DNA from: Quadrisphaera sp. RL12-1S
Lineage (GTDB): Bacteria > Actinomycetota > Actinomycetes > Actinomycetales > Quadrisphaeraceae
NCBI RefSeq assembly: GCF_014270065.1
Contig: NZ_JACNME010000002.1
Span: 516,285-580,284 of the forward strand
DNA length: 64,000 nucleotides
Direction of reading: 5' to 3'
Shown here: positions 1-8,344 of the stretch, in pieces
Layout of the letters: each line of letters opens with the position of its first letter
Numbering within the stretch: position 1 is the first letter of the stretch
Notes under the pieces: generated by a model
What the model saw: the letters and a program-made list of their open reading frames with translations, nothing else
The model's database searches: none
What the model was told of the DNA's origin: nothing
Program-made: the position numbers and the translations under genes

Positions 1-384
1 ACCGGTGGCGCGGGCCTGGCCATCCCCAGCGGCATCGACCCGGGGCGCCAGCTGGCCGCGATGCAGTTCATCAAGTTCCTCACGTCCCCGGAGAACACCG
101 TGACGTTCTCCGACGCCACCGGCTACATCCCGGTGCGGACGTCTGCCGACACCACGCAGCTGCTCACCACGACGCCCCAGCTCAAGACTGCGATCGACCA
201 GCTGTCCCTTACCCGGCCCCAGGACTGGGCGCGGGTGTTCCTCCCCGGCGCCGACCAGGAGATGGGCAAGACCGCCGCCGCGGTCTTCACCGGCCAGGCC
301 GACGTCGCCAGCTCGCTGAGCCAGCTGAAGGCGACCCTCGAGGGGATCTACACGCGCGACGTGGAGCCGAAGCTGAAGAAGTGA
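1..384 (+). CDS. ABC sugar transporter substrate-binding protein, C-terminal part
   Basis: The reading frame is open from the first base, so the 5' end lies outside the window; 127 residues are visible. The start of the visible part (GGAGLAIPSG, then AAMQFIKFLTSPENTVTFS and GYIPVRTSA) is typical of the C-terminal lobe of UgpB/MalE-type extracytoplasmic binding proteins, which deliver a sugar or glycerol-phosphate-like ligand to an ABC importer. The ligand cannot be told from this fragment. The permease and ATPase genes, if present, should lie upstream of the window, because a strong hairpin and a convergent gene follow directly. Confidence 0.85.
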   Translation, partial: TGGAGLAIPSGIDPGRQLAAMQFIKFLTSPENTVTFSDATGYIPVRTSADTTQLLTTTPQLKTAIDQLSLTRPQDWARVFLPGADQEMGKTAAAVFTGQADVASSLSQLKATLEGIYTRDVEPKLKK

Positions 385-415
385 CCTCCGCCGCCGCTCG
401 GCGCTGAGCGCCGCT

Positions 416-449
416 CGTCCCGGTCCGACCACTGCGGCGGACCGGGACG
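416..449. terminator. 12-bp perfect hairpin between convergent genes
   Basis: Arms at 416-427 and 438-449 are perfect reverse complements (cgtcccggtccg) with a 10-base loop. It lies 31 bases after the binding-protein stop and 11 bases past the stop of the convergent gene, so it probably terminates transcription from both sides. There is no U-tract, as is common in very GC-rich actinobacteria. Confidence 0.6.
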
Positions 450-459
450 GGTGCGCCCG

Positions 460-879
460 TCATCGCGGCAGGCCCTCGCGCAGCAGGCGGACCACCTCGG
501 AGACGAACTCCGCGCGGCGGGCGCCGTCGCCGTCCAGGACGGCCTGGACCTCCTCGGCGAGGTGGGGCAGCTGGTGCGGCGCCACCGGGTGGCCGGGGTG
601 GTCGCTGAGGCTCCCGTGGATGCGGCTGGGCCACTCGCGCCCGATCGCGTGCGCCAGCACCACGGGGATCCGCGAGTGGTGGCGGTGCTCCTCGTGGCGC
701 CACGGCTCGCTGGCGGCGGCGAGCAGGCGCAGCTGCTCGTGCAGGTCCAGGGACGCCAGCTCCGGTGCGGTGCTGACGGCGCTGACGAGCTGGTGCACGA
801 CCGGCTCGGCAGCGCCGCTGACCGCCACCGCGCCGAGTGCGGCGGGGGCGCCGGTGCTGGTGCCGCTCGCTGTGCTCAC
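460..879 (-). CDS. hypothetical protein (139 aa)
   Basis: Not recognised. The GTG start lies 10 bases after the stop of the upstream CsbD gene, so the two are probably co-transcribed. The protein is soluble, with no signal peptide or membrane segment. It has an Ala-rich N-terminus, a His-rich stretch near residues 60-70 (WRHEEHRHHSR) and a helical C-terminus ending LREGLPR. The position next to a stress-type CsbD gene is the only functional hint. Confidence 0.5.
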   Translation of the reverse strand: MSTASGTSTGAPAALGAVAVSGAAEPVVHQLVSAVSTAPELASLDLHEQLRLLAAASEPWRHEEHRHHSRIPVVLAHAIGREWPSRIHGSLSDHPGHPVAPHQLPHLAEEVQAVLDGDGARRAEFVSEVVRLLREGLPR

Positions 880-889
880 GGCAGCCGCC

Positions 890-1063
890 TCAGCCCTTGA
901 AGGCGTCCTTCGCCTTCTCCACGTTCTGGCGCTGGGCGCCCATGGCCTGGTCCTTCTGGCCCTGCGCGGTCAGCTCGGCGTCGTCGGTCTTCTTGCCGAC
1001 GGCCTCCTCGACCTTGCCCACGGTCTGCTGCACGACGTTCTTGGCCTTGTCCACTGCGGACAC
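890..1063 (-). CDS. CsbD family small stress protein
   Basis: A 57-residue hydrophilic protein made of Lys/Glu/Gln-rich helices (DKAKNVVQQTVGKVEEAVGK, ending VEKAKDAFKG), matching CsbD-like proteins that accumulate under general stress; their molecular role is unclear. The frame could start further upstream at 1135, but the GTG at 1063 is preferred: gaggagtggagg lies just upstream and the length then matches the usual 55-65 residues. The extended N-terminus has no resemblance to the family. Confidence 0.8.
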   Translation of the reverse strand: MSAVDKAKNVVQQTVGKVEEAVGKKTDDAELTAQGQKDQAMGAQRQNVEKAKDAFKG

Positions 1064-1228
1064 GTCAGCCTCCACTCCTCGAAGGTCGCCGGCGGACGCC
1101 GGCGCTCCCGACGCTAGGTAGGTCGCGTCCGACACGCTCGCCGAGGGCGGCCCGGGCGGCTGAGGGCCATCTCACACCCGCTCGACTGGCGCAGCGCGCC
1201 TCCCGCTGGGTGGCGCTGGCCGGCCGGG

Positions 1229-1951
1229 TCAGGAGGGGGCGGGTGGGCGCAGTGCCGTGAACCGGGTGGTGCGGCGCAGGTGGAAGCCGAGCTGCTCGTA
1301 CAGGCGGATGGCCCCCGTGTTCTCCGCTGAGGCGTGCAGGAAGGGCACCTCGCCGCGCGTCCGGACCCCGTGGGCCACCGCGTGCACGAGCCGCGTGCCC
1401 AGCCCCTGCCCGCGCCAGGCGGCGTCGGTGCACACGGCGCTGATCTCCACGGCCCCCGGTGGGTGCAGCCGCTCCCCCGCCATCGCCACGAGCCGTCCCG
1501 CGCGGCGGATGCCGAGGTAGGTGCCCATCGCCAGGGTCCGCTCGAAGAACGGGCCGGGCCGGGTCCGCTCCACCAGGGCGAGCGCCTCGGCGACGTCGGC
1601 GGGGTCGGTGACGTCCAGCACCACGGCCTCCGGGTCGGGCGCCGACGCGACGGCATCGGTGGCGACCATCTGCACGCCGGGGATGTCGACGAGCGCGGTC
1701 CAGCCCGGCGGGGGCTCGGGGACGTCGCCGGTGAGCAGCAGGACGCCGTCAGCTCCCACGAGGGCCGCGGCGTCCGCCCAGTCGCCCGGCGCCGGGTCCT
1801 CGGGGAGGGAGGAGAACTGCGCGACGTCGGCGGGGTAGGTCACCACGCGGCCGCGCCGCACCGCCAGCCCCGCGTGGGGGCCGTGCAGGGCGTTCCACAC
1901 CGACCTGTCGAGCTGGTCGAGCGGGTCGAGCGCCGAGGAGGCCGCGGTCAC
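1229..1951 (-). CDS. GNAT family N-acetyltransferase
   Basis: 240 residues. The C-terminal half has the acetyl-CoA binding signature of GNAT enzymes (CTDAAWRGQGLGTRLVHAV) followed by FLHASAENTGAIRLYEQLGF, as in FR47-like acetyltransferases. The N-terminal half is a less conserved GNAT-like region. The GTG at 1951 overlaps the stop of the upstream LLM gene as GTGA and has gggggagg just upstream, so I prefer it to an in-frame GTG 12 bases earlier. It is the last gene of the riboswitch-controlled operon and may acetylate a substrate or product of the flavin enzymes; the substrate is unknown. Confidence 0.85.
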   Translation of the reverse strand: MTAASSALDPLDQLDRSVWNALHGPHAGLAVRRGRVVTYPADVAQFSSLPEDPAPGDWADAAALVGADGVLLLTGDVPEPPPGWTALVDIPGVQMVATDAVASAPDPEAVVLDVTDPADVAEALALVERTRPGPFFERTLAMGTYLGIRRAGRLVAMAGERLHPPGAVEISAVCTDAAWRGQGLGTRLVHAVAHGVRTRGEVPFLHASAENTGAIRLYEQLGFHLRRTTRFTALRPPAPS

Positions 1952-3105
1952 CGCCTCCCCCACTCGGCGGCCAGCAGCTCGTAGGAGCGGACGCGGGCGG
2001 CGTGGTCGTGGGTGGTGGTGGTGATGAGCAGCTCGTCGGCGCCGGTGGCGTCGCGCAGGCGCTCCAGGCCCTCCGCGACGGTCCGCGCCGACCCCACGAA
2101 GCGCGTCGCGAGCCGGTCGCGGACCAGCGCGTCGTCGTCGGCGCTCCAGTGCTCCGGCGAGGTGAGCTCGGCGGCCTCGTCGGGCGTCGGGTAGGGGATG
2201 GCCCCGGCGGCGGTGCGGATGGAGCGCACCCAGGGCCCGTAGCCGGCGGCCAGGTGCTCGGCCTCGGCGCCGGTCTCGGCGACGACGACGTCAGCGGACA
2301 CCGCCAGGTGCGGCCGCGCCAGACCGTGCGCGCCCTCGGAGGGGCGGAAGGCGGCCCGGTACGCGCGGGCGGCGTCGAGGACGCCCTGCGGGGCCACGTG
2401 GTAGTTGGCGCCGAACCGCAGCCCGCGCTCGCCCGCCACCGCGGCGGTGGTGCCGCCGGTGCTGCCGAACAGCCACACCTGCAGGTCGGCGCCGGTGCCG
2501 GGGTGCGCCTGGAGCGGAACTCCGGACGACGACGTGAAGGTGCCGGCGAGGAGGTCGAGCACCGTGTCGACCTGCTCACCGAAGGAGGGGCCGCCGGAGG
2601 CCGGCGGCGGGACGAGCTCGGGGACCGCCGCGAACCGCGCCGAGGTGAGGATCGGCGCGAGCGGGAACGGACCGGGGATGCGCACGCCGTCGACCACCGT
2701 CCCGGCGGCCTGCTCGGGGGTGGGCGGCGGAGGCGGCGCCGGCAGCGATCCGTCGGGCCCGCGCGGCGGACCGCCGGGCCTGCCGAGGCCGAGGTCGACG
2801 CGGCCGGGGTGCACGGCGTCGAGGAGGGCGAAGTCCTCCACGGCGGACAGCACCGTGCGGTGGCCGGTCTGCAGCGCGGCCGACCCGAGGCGGATCGTGC
2901 TCGTCCGCCCAGCCACGAGGGCCAGGACGACCGCGGGCGAGACGCCCACCACGCCGGGGTTGAGGTGGTGCTCGGCCACCCAGTAGCGGGCGTACCCGAA
3001 CCGCTCCGCGGACTCGGCGAGGTCGGCGCTGTTGGCCAGCGCCTGCGCGGCCGAGCCGCCCGAGGGGACGGGCGTCAGGTCGAGGACCGCCAGCGGCGTG
3101 CTCAC
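1948..3105 (-). CDS. LLM class flavin-dependent oxidoreductase (MsnO8-like)
   Basis: 385 residues, bacterial luciferase-like fold. The N-terminus (STPLAVLDLTPVPSGGSAAQ) and RFGYARYWVAEHHLNPGVVG are hallmarks of the MsnO8-type LLM oxidoreductases, which use reduced FMN or F420. LGLGRPGG and the C-terminal VGSARTVAEGLERLRDATGADEL also fit. A Pro/Gly-rich insert lies near residues 110-130. The start is the GTG overlapping the SnaA-like stop (GTGA); a longer open frame upstream is only the shadow of that gene. Fourth gene of the operon. Confidence 0.88.
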   Translation of the reverse strand: MSTPLAVLDLTPVPSGGSAAQALANSADLAESAERFGYARYWVAEHHLNPGVVGVSPAVVLALVAGRTSTIRLGSAALQTGHRTVLSAVEDFALLDAVHPGRVDLGLGRPGGPPRGPDGSLPAPPPPPTPEQAAGTVVDGVRIPGPFPLAPILTSARFAAVPELVPPPASGGPSFGEQVDTVLDLLAGTFTSSSGVPLQAHPGTGADLQVWLFGSTGGTTAAVAGERGLRFGANYHVAPQGVLDAARAYRAAFRPSEGAHGLARPHLAVSADVVVAETGAEAEHLAAGYGPWVRSIRTAAGAIPYPTPDEAAELTSPEHWSADDDALVRDRLATRFVGSARTVAEGLERLRDATGADELLITTTTHDHAARVRSYELLAAEWGRR

Positions 3106-4460
3106 GCGCGGGCCCCCGTCGTCGTCAGGGGTCGCAGGCCGAGGTGGTCGCGCAGGGTGGTGCCCTCGTACTCGGTGCGGTGCACGCCGCGCTCCTGCAG
3201 GATCGGCACCACCCGGTCGACGAACGGGTCCAGGCCTCCCGGCGTGAGGTGGGGCACGAGGATGAACCCGTCGGAGGCCTCCGCCTCCACGAGGTGCTGG
3301 ACCTGGTCGGCCACGGTGACCGGCGACCCGACGAAGGTCTGCCGCGCGGTCTGCTCGATCATCAGCTCGCGGATCGACAGGCCCTCCGCCTCGGCGCGCT
3401 CGCGCCACGCCCTCGCCGTGGCCAGCGGGTCGCGGTGCATCCGGACGCTGGCGCGGCCCTGGCTCATCACCTGCTCGCCGACCACGGGGTCGACGTCGGG
3501 CAGCGGGCCGTCGGGGTCGAGGTGCGACAGGTCGCGGTTCCACACCTGCTCGAGGAAGACGATGGCGGTGGCGCCGCTGACCTGCGCGCGGCGCACCTCG
3601 CGGGCCAGCTCCTCGGCCTCGGCGTCGGTGTCGCCGAGCACGAAGGTGGCGGCGGGCAGCACGAGCAGGTCGTCGCGCTGGCGCCCGTGCTTCGCCAGCC
3701 GGGCCTTGACGTCGGCGTAGAACGGCCTGCCCTCCTCCAGCGTCGCGTGGCGGCTGAAGATGGCGTCGGCGTGCTCGGCGGCGAACTCCCGGCCCTCCTC
3801 GGAGTCACCGGCCTGGAAGACGACCGGCCGACCCTGGGGGCTGCGGGGCACGGTGGTGTGCCCGGCGATGTCGAAGAACGCGTCGCGGTGGGAGAACGCC
3901 CCGGGCCCGGGGGCTCGCAGGAACCGGCCGGTGGCCTGGTCGGCGAGGACCTCGTCACCCCGCCAGGAGTCGAACAGCTCCAGCGCCGTCTCCAGGAAGG
4001 AGCGGGCGCGGTCGTAGCGCTGGTCCGCCCCAAGGAAGCCGCCGCGGCGGAAGTTCTCCCCCGTGAACGCGTCCCAGCTGGTGACGACGTTCCACGCCGC
4101 CCGACCGTCGGAGAGGTGGTCGAGGGTGGCGAACTGGCGTGCCACCTCGTACGGCTCGTTGAACGTCGAGTTGATCGTCCCGGTGAGCCCGAGGTGCGTG
4201 GTGACGCCGGCGAGCGCCGCGAGGATGGTGAAGGTGTCGGGGCGGCCGACCACGTCGAGGTCGTAGATGCGTCCGGCGTGCTCGCGCAGCCGCAGCCCCT
4301 CCGCGAGGAACATGAAGTCGAGCTTCCCGCGCTCGGCGGTCTGCGCGAACCTGACGAACGAGTCGGGGTCGATGTGGCTGCCCGCGGCGGGGTCGGACCA
4401 CACGGTGGTGTTGTTGACACCGGGGAAGTGCGCCGCGAGGTGCACCTGGCGCTTGCTCAT
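3102..4460 (-). CDS. NtaA/SnaA/DszA family FMN-dependent monooxygenase
   Basis: 452 residues, the usual length of the nitrilotriacetate/pristinamycin/dibenzothiophene-sulfone monooxygenase family. It begins MSKRQVHLAAHFPGVNNTTV and contains FVRFAQTAERGKLDFMFLAE, SDGRAAWNVVTS, RSPQGRPVVFQAGDSEEGR and FVGSPVTVADQVQ, all family signatures. Such enzymes use FMNH2 from a separate reductase to oxidise sulfur- or nitrogen-containing organics. ATGA overlap with the preceding gene. Control by a SAM riboswitch favours an organosulfur substrate (inference). Confidence 0.9.
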   Translation of the reverse strand: MSKRQVHLAAHFPGVNNTTVWSDPAAGSHIDPDSFVRFAQTAERGKLDFMFLAEGLRLREHAGRIYDLDVVGRPDTFTILAALAGVTTHLGLTGTINSTFNEPYEVARQFATLDHLSDGRAAWNVVTSWDAFTGENFRRGGFLGADQRYDRARSFLETALELFDSWRGDEVLADQATGRFLRAPGPGAFSHRDAFFDIAGHTTVPRSPQGRPVVFQAGDSEEGREFAAEHADAIFSRHATLEEGRPFYADVKARLAKHGRQRDDLLVLPAATFVLGDTDAEAEELAREVRRAQVSGATAIVFLEQVWNRDLSHLDPDGPLPDVDPVVGEQVMSQGRASVRMHRDPLATARAWRERAEAEGLSIRELMIEQTARQTFVGSPVTVADQVQHLVEAEASDGFILVPHLTPGGLDPFVDRVVPILQERGVHRTEYEGTTLRDHLGLRPLTTTGARA

Positions 4461-5620
4461 CTGCTGACCCCCTGGGCGTAGCGGTTGGCGGGACGCGGCA
4501 GGCCGAGGCGCTCGCGCAGGGTCGTCCCGGCGTACGCGGTGCGGAAGGCGCCGCGGCGCTGAAGCTCGGGCACGAGCTGGCGGGTGATCGCCCGCAGGTC
4601 GTCGGGGAGGACGGCGGGCCGCAGCCGCAGCCCGTCCAGCCCCGCTTCCCGCCACGCCAGGGCCAGGTCGGCGAGCTCGCCGGGCGTTCCCGCGAAGACC
4701 AGCGCGTCGCTGGTCTGCGCCAGGGGCGCCCCGGCGGTCCCGTCGAGGCGGGCCAGCCGCTCCGCTGCGGCCCCCGGGCGGGGGTCGAGGACGACGACGA
4801 CGTCGCCGAGCAGGCGCAGCGGCTGGTCGCCGAGCCCGTCCGGCCAGGCCGGCTGGACCTCGCGCTCGTCGCGGACGGCCGCGACGAGGCGGCGCGCGTC
4901 GTCGTGGGGGGTGAGGAAGCCCAGGTCAGCGCAGCGCGCGACGAACCGGTGCGCCACGGGCACGTGGGACAGGGCCGCCACGAGCGGCTGGCCCTGCGGC
5001 GGGCGCTGGGTGATGGCCGGGCCGCGCACGGAGAAGTGCGGGCCGGAGAAGTCGATGGGGTGGAGCTTGGCGGCGTCGACGAACCGGCCGGTGGCGACGT
5101 CGCGGATCTCGGCGTCGTCCTCCCAGGAGTCCCAGAGGCGGCGGAGCACCTCCACCCAGTCACGGGCCTCGTCGAGGGCGTCGGGCAGGTCGGGAGCGGG
5201 GCGGCGGCCGAACTGGGCGGCCTCGTCGGGGCTCAGGGAGACCTGCACGCGCACCCCAGCGCGCCCGCGGGTGGCGTGGTCGAGCGTGGCGACGGCCTTG
5301 GACAGGTGGAACGGCTCGGTGTGCGTGGCCGTGGCGCTCGGCACGAGGCCGATGTGCTCGGTGACCAGCGCGAGCCGCGCCGCGAGGAGCACGGCGTCGA
5401 GGCGGCCCACCACCACGTCCGTGCGGTCGGCGGACTGCACGCGCAACGCGTCCTCGATGGTCACCAGGTCGAGCAGACCTGCCTCGGCCTCGCGGACGAG
5501 GTCGGTCCAGTAGGCCGCGGTGAACAGGTCGCGCGGACGGGCGGTGGGCTCGCGCCAGGCGGCGGGGTGCCACCCCGCGCCGTCCAGCGCGAGGGCGAGG
5601 TGCAGGTGCTGCGTGCTCAC
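4457..5620 (-). CDS. LLM class flavin-dependent oxidoreductase (SnaA-related)
   Basis: 387 residues. The N-terminus HLHLALALDGAGWHPAAWRE, TEHIGLVPSATATHTEPFH and ATLDHATRGRAGVRVQ follow the layout of SnaA-type LLM proteins. The C-terminus (AGTTLRERLGL) parallels the end of the adjacent SnaA-like enzyme (EGTTLRDHLGL), and the block VFAGTPGELADLALAW recurs almost unchanged in the upstream 302-residue gene, showing tandem duplication. GTG start; 43-base gap to the upstream gene, ATGA overlap with the downstream one. The substrate is unknown. Confidence 0.85.
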   Translation of the reverse strand: MSTQHLHLALALDGAGWHPAAWREPTARPRDLFTAAYWTDLVREAEAGLLDLVTIEDALRVQSADRTDVVVGRLDAVLLAARLALVTEHIGLVPSATATHTEPFHLSKAVATLDHATRGRAGVRVQVSLSPDEAAQFGRRPAPDLPDALDEARDWVEVLRRLWDSWEDDAEIRDVATGRFVDAAKLHPIDFSGPHFSVRGPAITQRPPQGQPLVAALSHVPVAHRFVARCADLGFLTPHDDARRLVAAVRDEREVQPAWPDGLGDQPLRLLGDVVVVLDPRPGAAAERLARLDGTAGAPLAQTSDALVFAGTPGELADLALAWREAGLDGLRLRPAVLPDDLRAITRQLVPELQRRGAFRTAYAGTTLRERLGLPRPANRYAQGVSR

Positions 5621-5663
5621 GCCGTGCTCAGCCCCGGCGGGGGCGGGCTTGTTCCAGCGCCCC

Positions 5664-6572
5664 TCACGCGGCGGCGGCCGCTGCCGCGGGCTCGCCGAGG
5701 CGGTCGCGCAGGTCGGCGCCGCGGTAGGAGCGGCGGAAGGCCCGGCGGCGCTGCAGCTCGGGCACCAGGCCGCGGGTCACGCCCCGGACGTCCCGTGCCG
5801 GGTCGACCGGGTGCAGCCGCAGGCCTGCCAGCCCAGCGGCCCGCCAGCCCAGGGCCAGGTCCGCGAGCTGCCCGGGGGTGCCGGCGAAGACGCGCGCGCC
5901 CTCGGGTGCGGTGCTCGGCGCCTCCCCGGTCGAGCGCTCCCAGCGCTGCCGGGCGCGGGCGGAGCTGTCGTCGATGACGACGACGAGGTCCCCGAGCAGG
6001 TGGCGGGGCGCGCCGGCGCTGCGGGCCGCGGCCACCAGCTGCTGGGCGTCCACCGTGGTGCGCGGCGTCACGAAGCCGAGGTCGGCGGCGTCCGCGGGCA
6101 GCGCGCGGTGGTCGCGACCGCCGCGTCCGGGCAGAGCCACGACGGGCAGGCGACTGCCGGCCGGCCAGCTGCGGCGCACCGCCTGCACCCAGCCCTGCTC
6201 GTCGGCGGGCACCGGGACCCGCAGGAGCACCCCGGCGCGGCCGGGGGCGGTGGTGTGGAGCTCGTGGACGGCGCGGGCGATGGTCCACGGCTCGGTGCGC
6301 CCGGCGTGCACGGTGGGCAGCAGCCCGACGGTGCGCGTGGCCGCGGCCAGCCGGACGGCGGCCAGGACGGCGCCGACCCCGCCGCCGAGGCCGCTGCCAG
6401 CCTCGTCGGGAGCGCGGTCCTCGGGCGCGTCGAGGGTGACGAGGTCGAGCAGGCCGACCTCGGCCTCGCGGACGTGGTGGACCAGCTCGGCGGTGGTGGC
6501 TGCGGCGGTGCCGGCTGAGGGGAGGCTCGGTCGGGCGCCGTCGAGGGCGAGCGCCAGCTGGATCTGCGACAC
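5664..6572 (-). CDS. Shortened LLM flavin oxidoreductase paralogue, first gene of the operon
   Basis: 302 residues, about 85 shorter than its downstream paralogue. It shares the N-terminus (QLALALDGARPSL), TRTVGLLPTVHAGRTEPW and the C-terminal half (ARVFAGTPGQLADLALGWRA, LVPELQRRRAFRRSY). Several internal segments that carry loops in the longer protein are missing. It may be a compact enzyme or a degenerating subunit. The GTG start at 6572 has ggaagagg at suitable spacing. This is the gene closest to the SAM-IV riboswitch and should be the first controlled by it. Confidence 0.8.
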   Translation of the reverse strand: MSQIQLALALDGARPSLPSAGTAAATTAELVHHVREAEVGLLDLVTLDAPEDRAPDEAGSGLGGGVGAVLAAVRLAAATRTVGLLPTVHAGRTEPWTIARAVHELHTTAPGRAGVLLRVPVPADEQGWVQAVRRSWPAGSRLPVVALPGRGGRDHRALPADAADLGFVTPRTTVDAQQLVAAARSAGAPRHLLGDLVVVIDDSSARARQRWERSTGEAPSTAPEGARVFAGTPGQLADLALGWRAAGLAGLRLHPVDPARDVRGVTRGLVPELQRRRAFRRSYRGADLRDRLGEPAAAAAAA

Positions 6573-6605
6573 GGGTGGACCTCTTCCGCCCCGGACGGGG
6601 CCTCG

Positions 6606-6722
6606 CGCTTACCGGCCTCCGCTGGCAGCGGGGTCCGGTCGGGTCGTCACCTGGGGCACCCCGCCGCAGAGCGAGGGTTGCCGGTCAGCTAGCCAGGGCT
6701 TGTCGCTGACGCTCATGACCTG
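6606..6722 (-). promoter_or_regulatory. SAM-IV riboswitch
   Basis: Read on the minus strand from 6720, the RNA begins ggucaugagcgucagcg, continues through a gucag/cugac stem, an accggcaacccuc core and a gcggggug arm, then ccaggugacgacc closing the outer helix against the initial ggucaugag. The loop ccugg can pair with ccagg as the pseudoknot expected for SAM-I/SAM-IV aptamers. This matches the actinobacterial SAM-IV consensus. A further hairpin (accgg/ccggu, 6612-6637) and a gcccc/ggggc element precede the ribosome binding site and could be the expression platform. High SAM should reduce expression of the LLM operon. Confidence 0.87.
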
Positions 6723-6832
6723 TGGGACTGGTGGAACGTGTGGTGCGGGACGAGCGTGACGGATCGGGTGCCGGCCCGTCAAGGGCGGACTCACGGGCCG
6801 GCCCGGCAGATCGCGGTGGCGGCCCCCGACCG

Positions 6833-7291
6833 TCACGCGAGGGTGTTCACGCTCAGGACCGCGGTGAGTTCGTCGTCGAGGCGCTGCCGGTCGCGGTGGG
6901 CCCGGTGCTCGTGGCGCGCGTCCTCAGCCCGCGGCCTGGTGGTGAGCTCCACGCTGTCAGCGACGGGCTGGGCGAGGTGCTGCGCGTCCGGCTCTGAGGC
7001 CCGCGGGGTGCGCGGGGTGCGCGCCTGTGACGCCGCCTCGGTCTGGCGCTGCTCACGGACCAGAGCCGCCTGGGCCTGCGCCAGCGCACCGCCGGCGAAG
7101 TCCACCGCCGCCTGGTCGATCTTCATGACCTGGGCGTCGGCGCGCTGCAGGGCGTCCGTCCGCAGCCGCTCCACGGCCTGCGCGTACGCCTTCTGCGCCC
7201 GCTGCACGGCTTGTTCGGCGGGGGTTCCGCTGGCCGCGCCGCCGCGGCCGGGCAGGCGCAGCGACCCGGCCGAGATGGCCTGTGCGCTCAT
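6833..7291 (-). CDS. hypothetical helical protein (152 aa)
   Basis: Not recognised. The ATG at 7291 was chosen because gaggagg lies about ten bases upstream; the open frame extends further without similarity to anything. Residues 30-90 form an amphipathic Ala/Gln-rich helix region (AVQRAQKAYAQAVERLRTDA, DFAGGALAQAQAALVREQR), followed by a charged low-complexity tail. There is no membrane segment or signal peptide. It lies about 110 bases upstream of the riboswitch on the same strand, but the riboswitch separates it from the LLM operon. Confidence 0.6.
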   Translation of the reverse strand: MSAQAISAGSLRLPGRGGAASGTPAEQAVQRAQKAYAQAVERLRTDALQRADAQVMKIDQAAVDFAGGALAQAQAALVREQRQTEAASQARTPRTPRASEPDAQHLAQPVADSVELTTRPRAEDARHEHRAHRDRQRLDDELTAVLSVNTLA

Positions 7292-7445
7292 CGCCGTCGG
7301 TCCTCCTCGCCGGTGGTCGGTGCGGGAGCGGGCTGCTCCCGTCCGTGATCCGCATCGGCGGCCGACGCCGCCGCTGCGGGCGCCGGCCGGCCGATCACCC
7401 GGCCGGACGCACACCACAGTCGTCGTGAGCCCCGGGGGGACGGGC

Positions 7446-8141
7446 TCAGGAGGAGACGACGCCGCGCACGCGGTGGCCCGTGGCGATCGACTCCCCCGAG
7501 ATCGCGGCGGTGCGCGGGGAGAGGAGGAAGGTGACGAGGTCGGCGATCTGGTCCGGGCTGGACTCACCGCCGCGACCGGGCTGCACCTCGGCGGCCGGGG
7601 TGGGGGTGACGGTGCCGGGGCTGACGGTGTTCACCGTGACGCCCGTGCCGGCGACCGCGTCGGCGAGGTTCTTGGCCACCACGATGAGCGCCGCGTTGCG
7701 GACCGCGCCGGTGGTGTTGCCGGTGAGGAAGGCGTTCTGCCCGCTGATGCCCACCACGCGCCCGTAGCCGGCCGCGCGCATCACCGGCAGCGCCGCGGTG
7801 GCCAGGCGGAGGAAGACGACGGCCTTCGCGTCGAACGCCTCCAGCACCTGGGCCGGGTCGTCGTTGCGGGAGGCGTCCAGGGTCTGCGCGCTGGGCGCGG
7901 CCGTGACCACGAGGCCGTCGAGCCGGCCGTGCCGGGCCAGGACGGCCTCGACGGCAGCGGCCGCCGAGGCGTCGTCGCGGGCGTCGAGGCGCAGGCGGGT
8001 GCCGGCGTCGTCGGGGTCGGTGGAGCGGGAGGCGACCACGGCGGTGGCGCCCTCCTCGGTCAGCCGCCGCACCACGGCGGAGCCGATGAGCCCCCGCCCA
8101 CCGACGACGAGCACGACGCGTCCACGCAGGTCCAGGTCCAC
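7446..8141 (-). CDS. SDR family protein lacking the YxxxK catalytic pair
   Basis: 231 residues, Rossmann-fold short-chain dehydrogenase/reductase. The nucleotide-binding motif is VVLVVGGRGLIGSAVV, the catalytic-region serine is kept in GISGQNA, and NTVSPGTV matches the family PG motif. Where the catalytic Tyr and Lys should be (YxxxK), the sequence reads TGAVRNAAL, so Tyr aligns with Gly and Lys with Asn. I infer an atypical subfamily with altered or absent dehydrogenase chemistry rather than a damaged gene, since the frame is intact. The GTG start at 8141 is a guess; the Shine-Dalgarno is weak. Confidence 0.82.
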   Translation of the reverse strand: MDLDLRGRVVLVVGGRGLIGSAVVRRLTEEGATAVVASRSTDPDDAGTRLRLDARDDASAAAAVEAVLARHGRLDGLVVTAAPSAQTLDASRNDDPAQVLEAFDAKAVVFLRLATAALPVMRAAGYGRVVGISGQNAFLTGNTTGAVRNAALIVVAKNLADAVAGTGVTVNTVSPGTVTPTPAAEVQPGRGGESSPDQIADLVTFLLSPRTAAISGESIATGHRVRGVVSS

Positions 8142-8344
8142 GGGTGAAGGCTCAGCCAGGCGACGGCGCCGCGCCAGCCGAGGCGACGGCGCCCTGCACC
8201 CGCCGCCCCGCGCGCGCACCCCACCAGGGCCCTCCGGCCCTGTGCCGCCCGTCAACCACTGCCTACGGTCAGTCACATCCCCAGGTCACGGCGTGGTGCA
8301 CCCCGCGCTGCGACCCCGACGCACTCCGGCAGAGCGGAGCGACC

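Noticed and set aside
1948..3543. 531-codon version of the MsnO8-like gene
   Set aside because: The first 146 codons overlap the SnaA-like gene and are low complexity; the GTGA-coupled start at 3105 gives the family N-terminus.
6609..6836. 75-residue minus-strand ORF upstream of the LLM operon
   Set aside because: It lies inside the SAM-IV aptamer; conservation there is explained by RNA structure.
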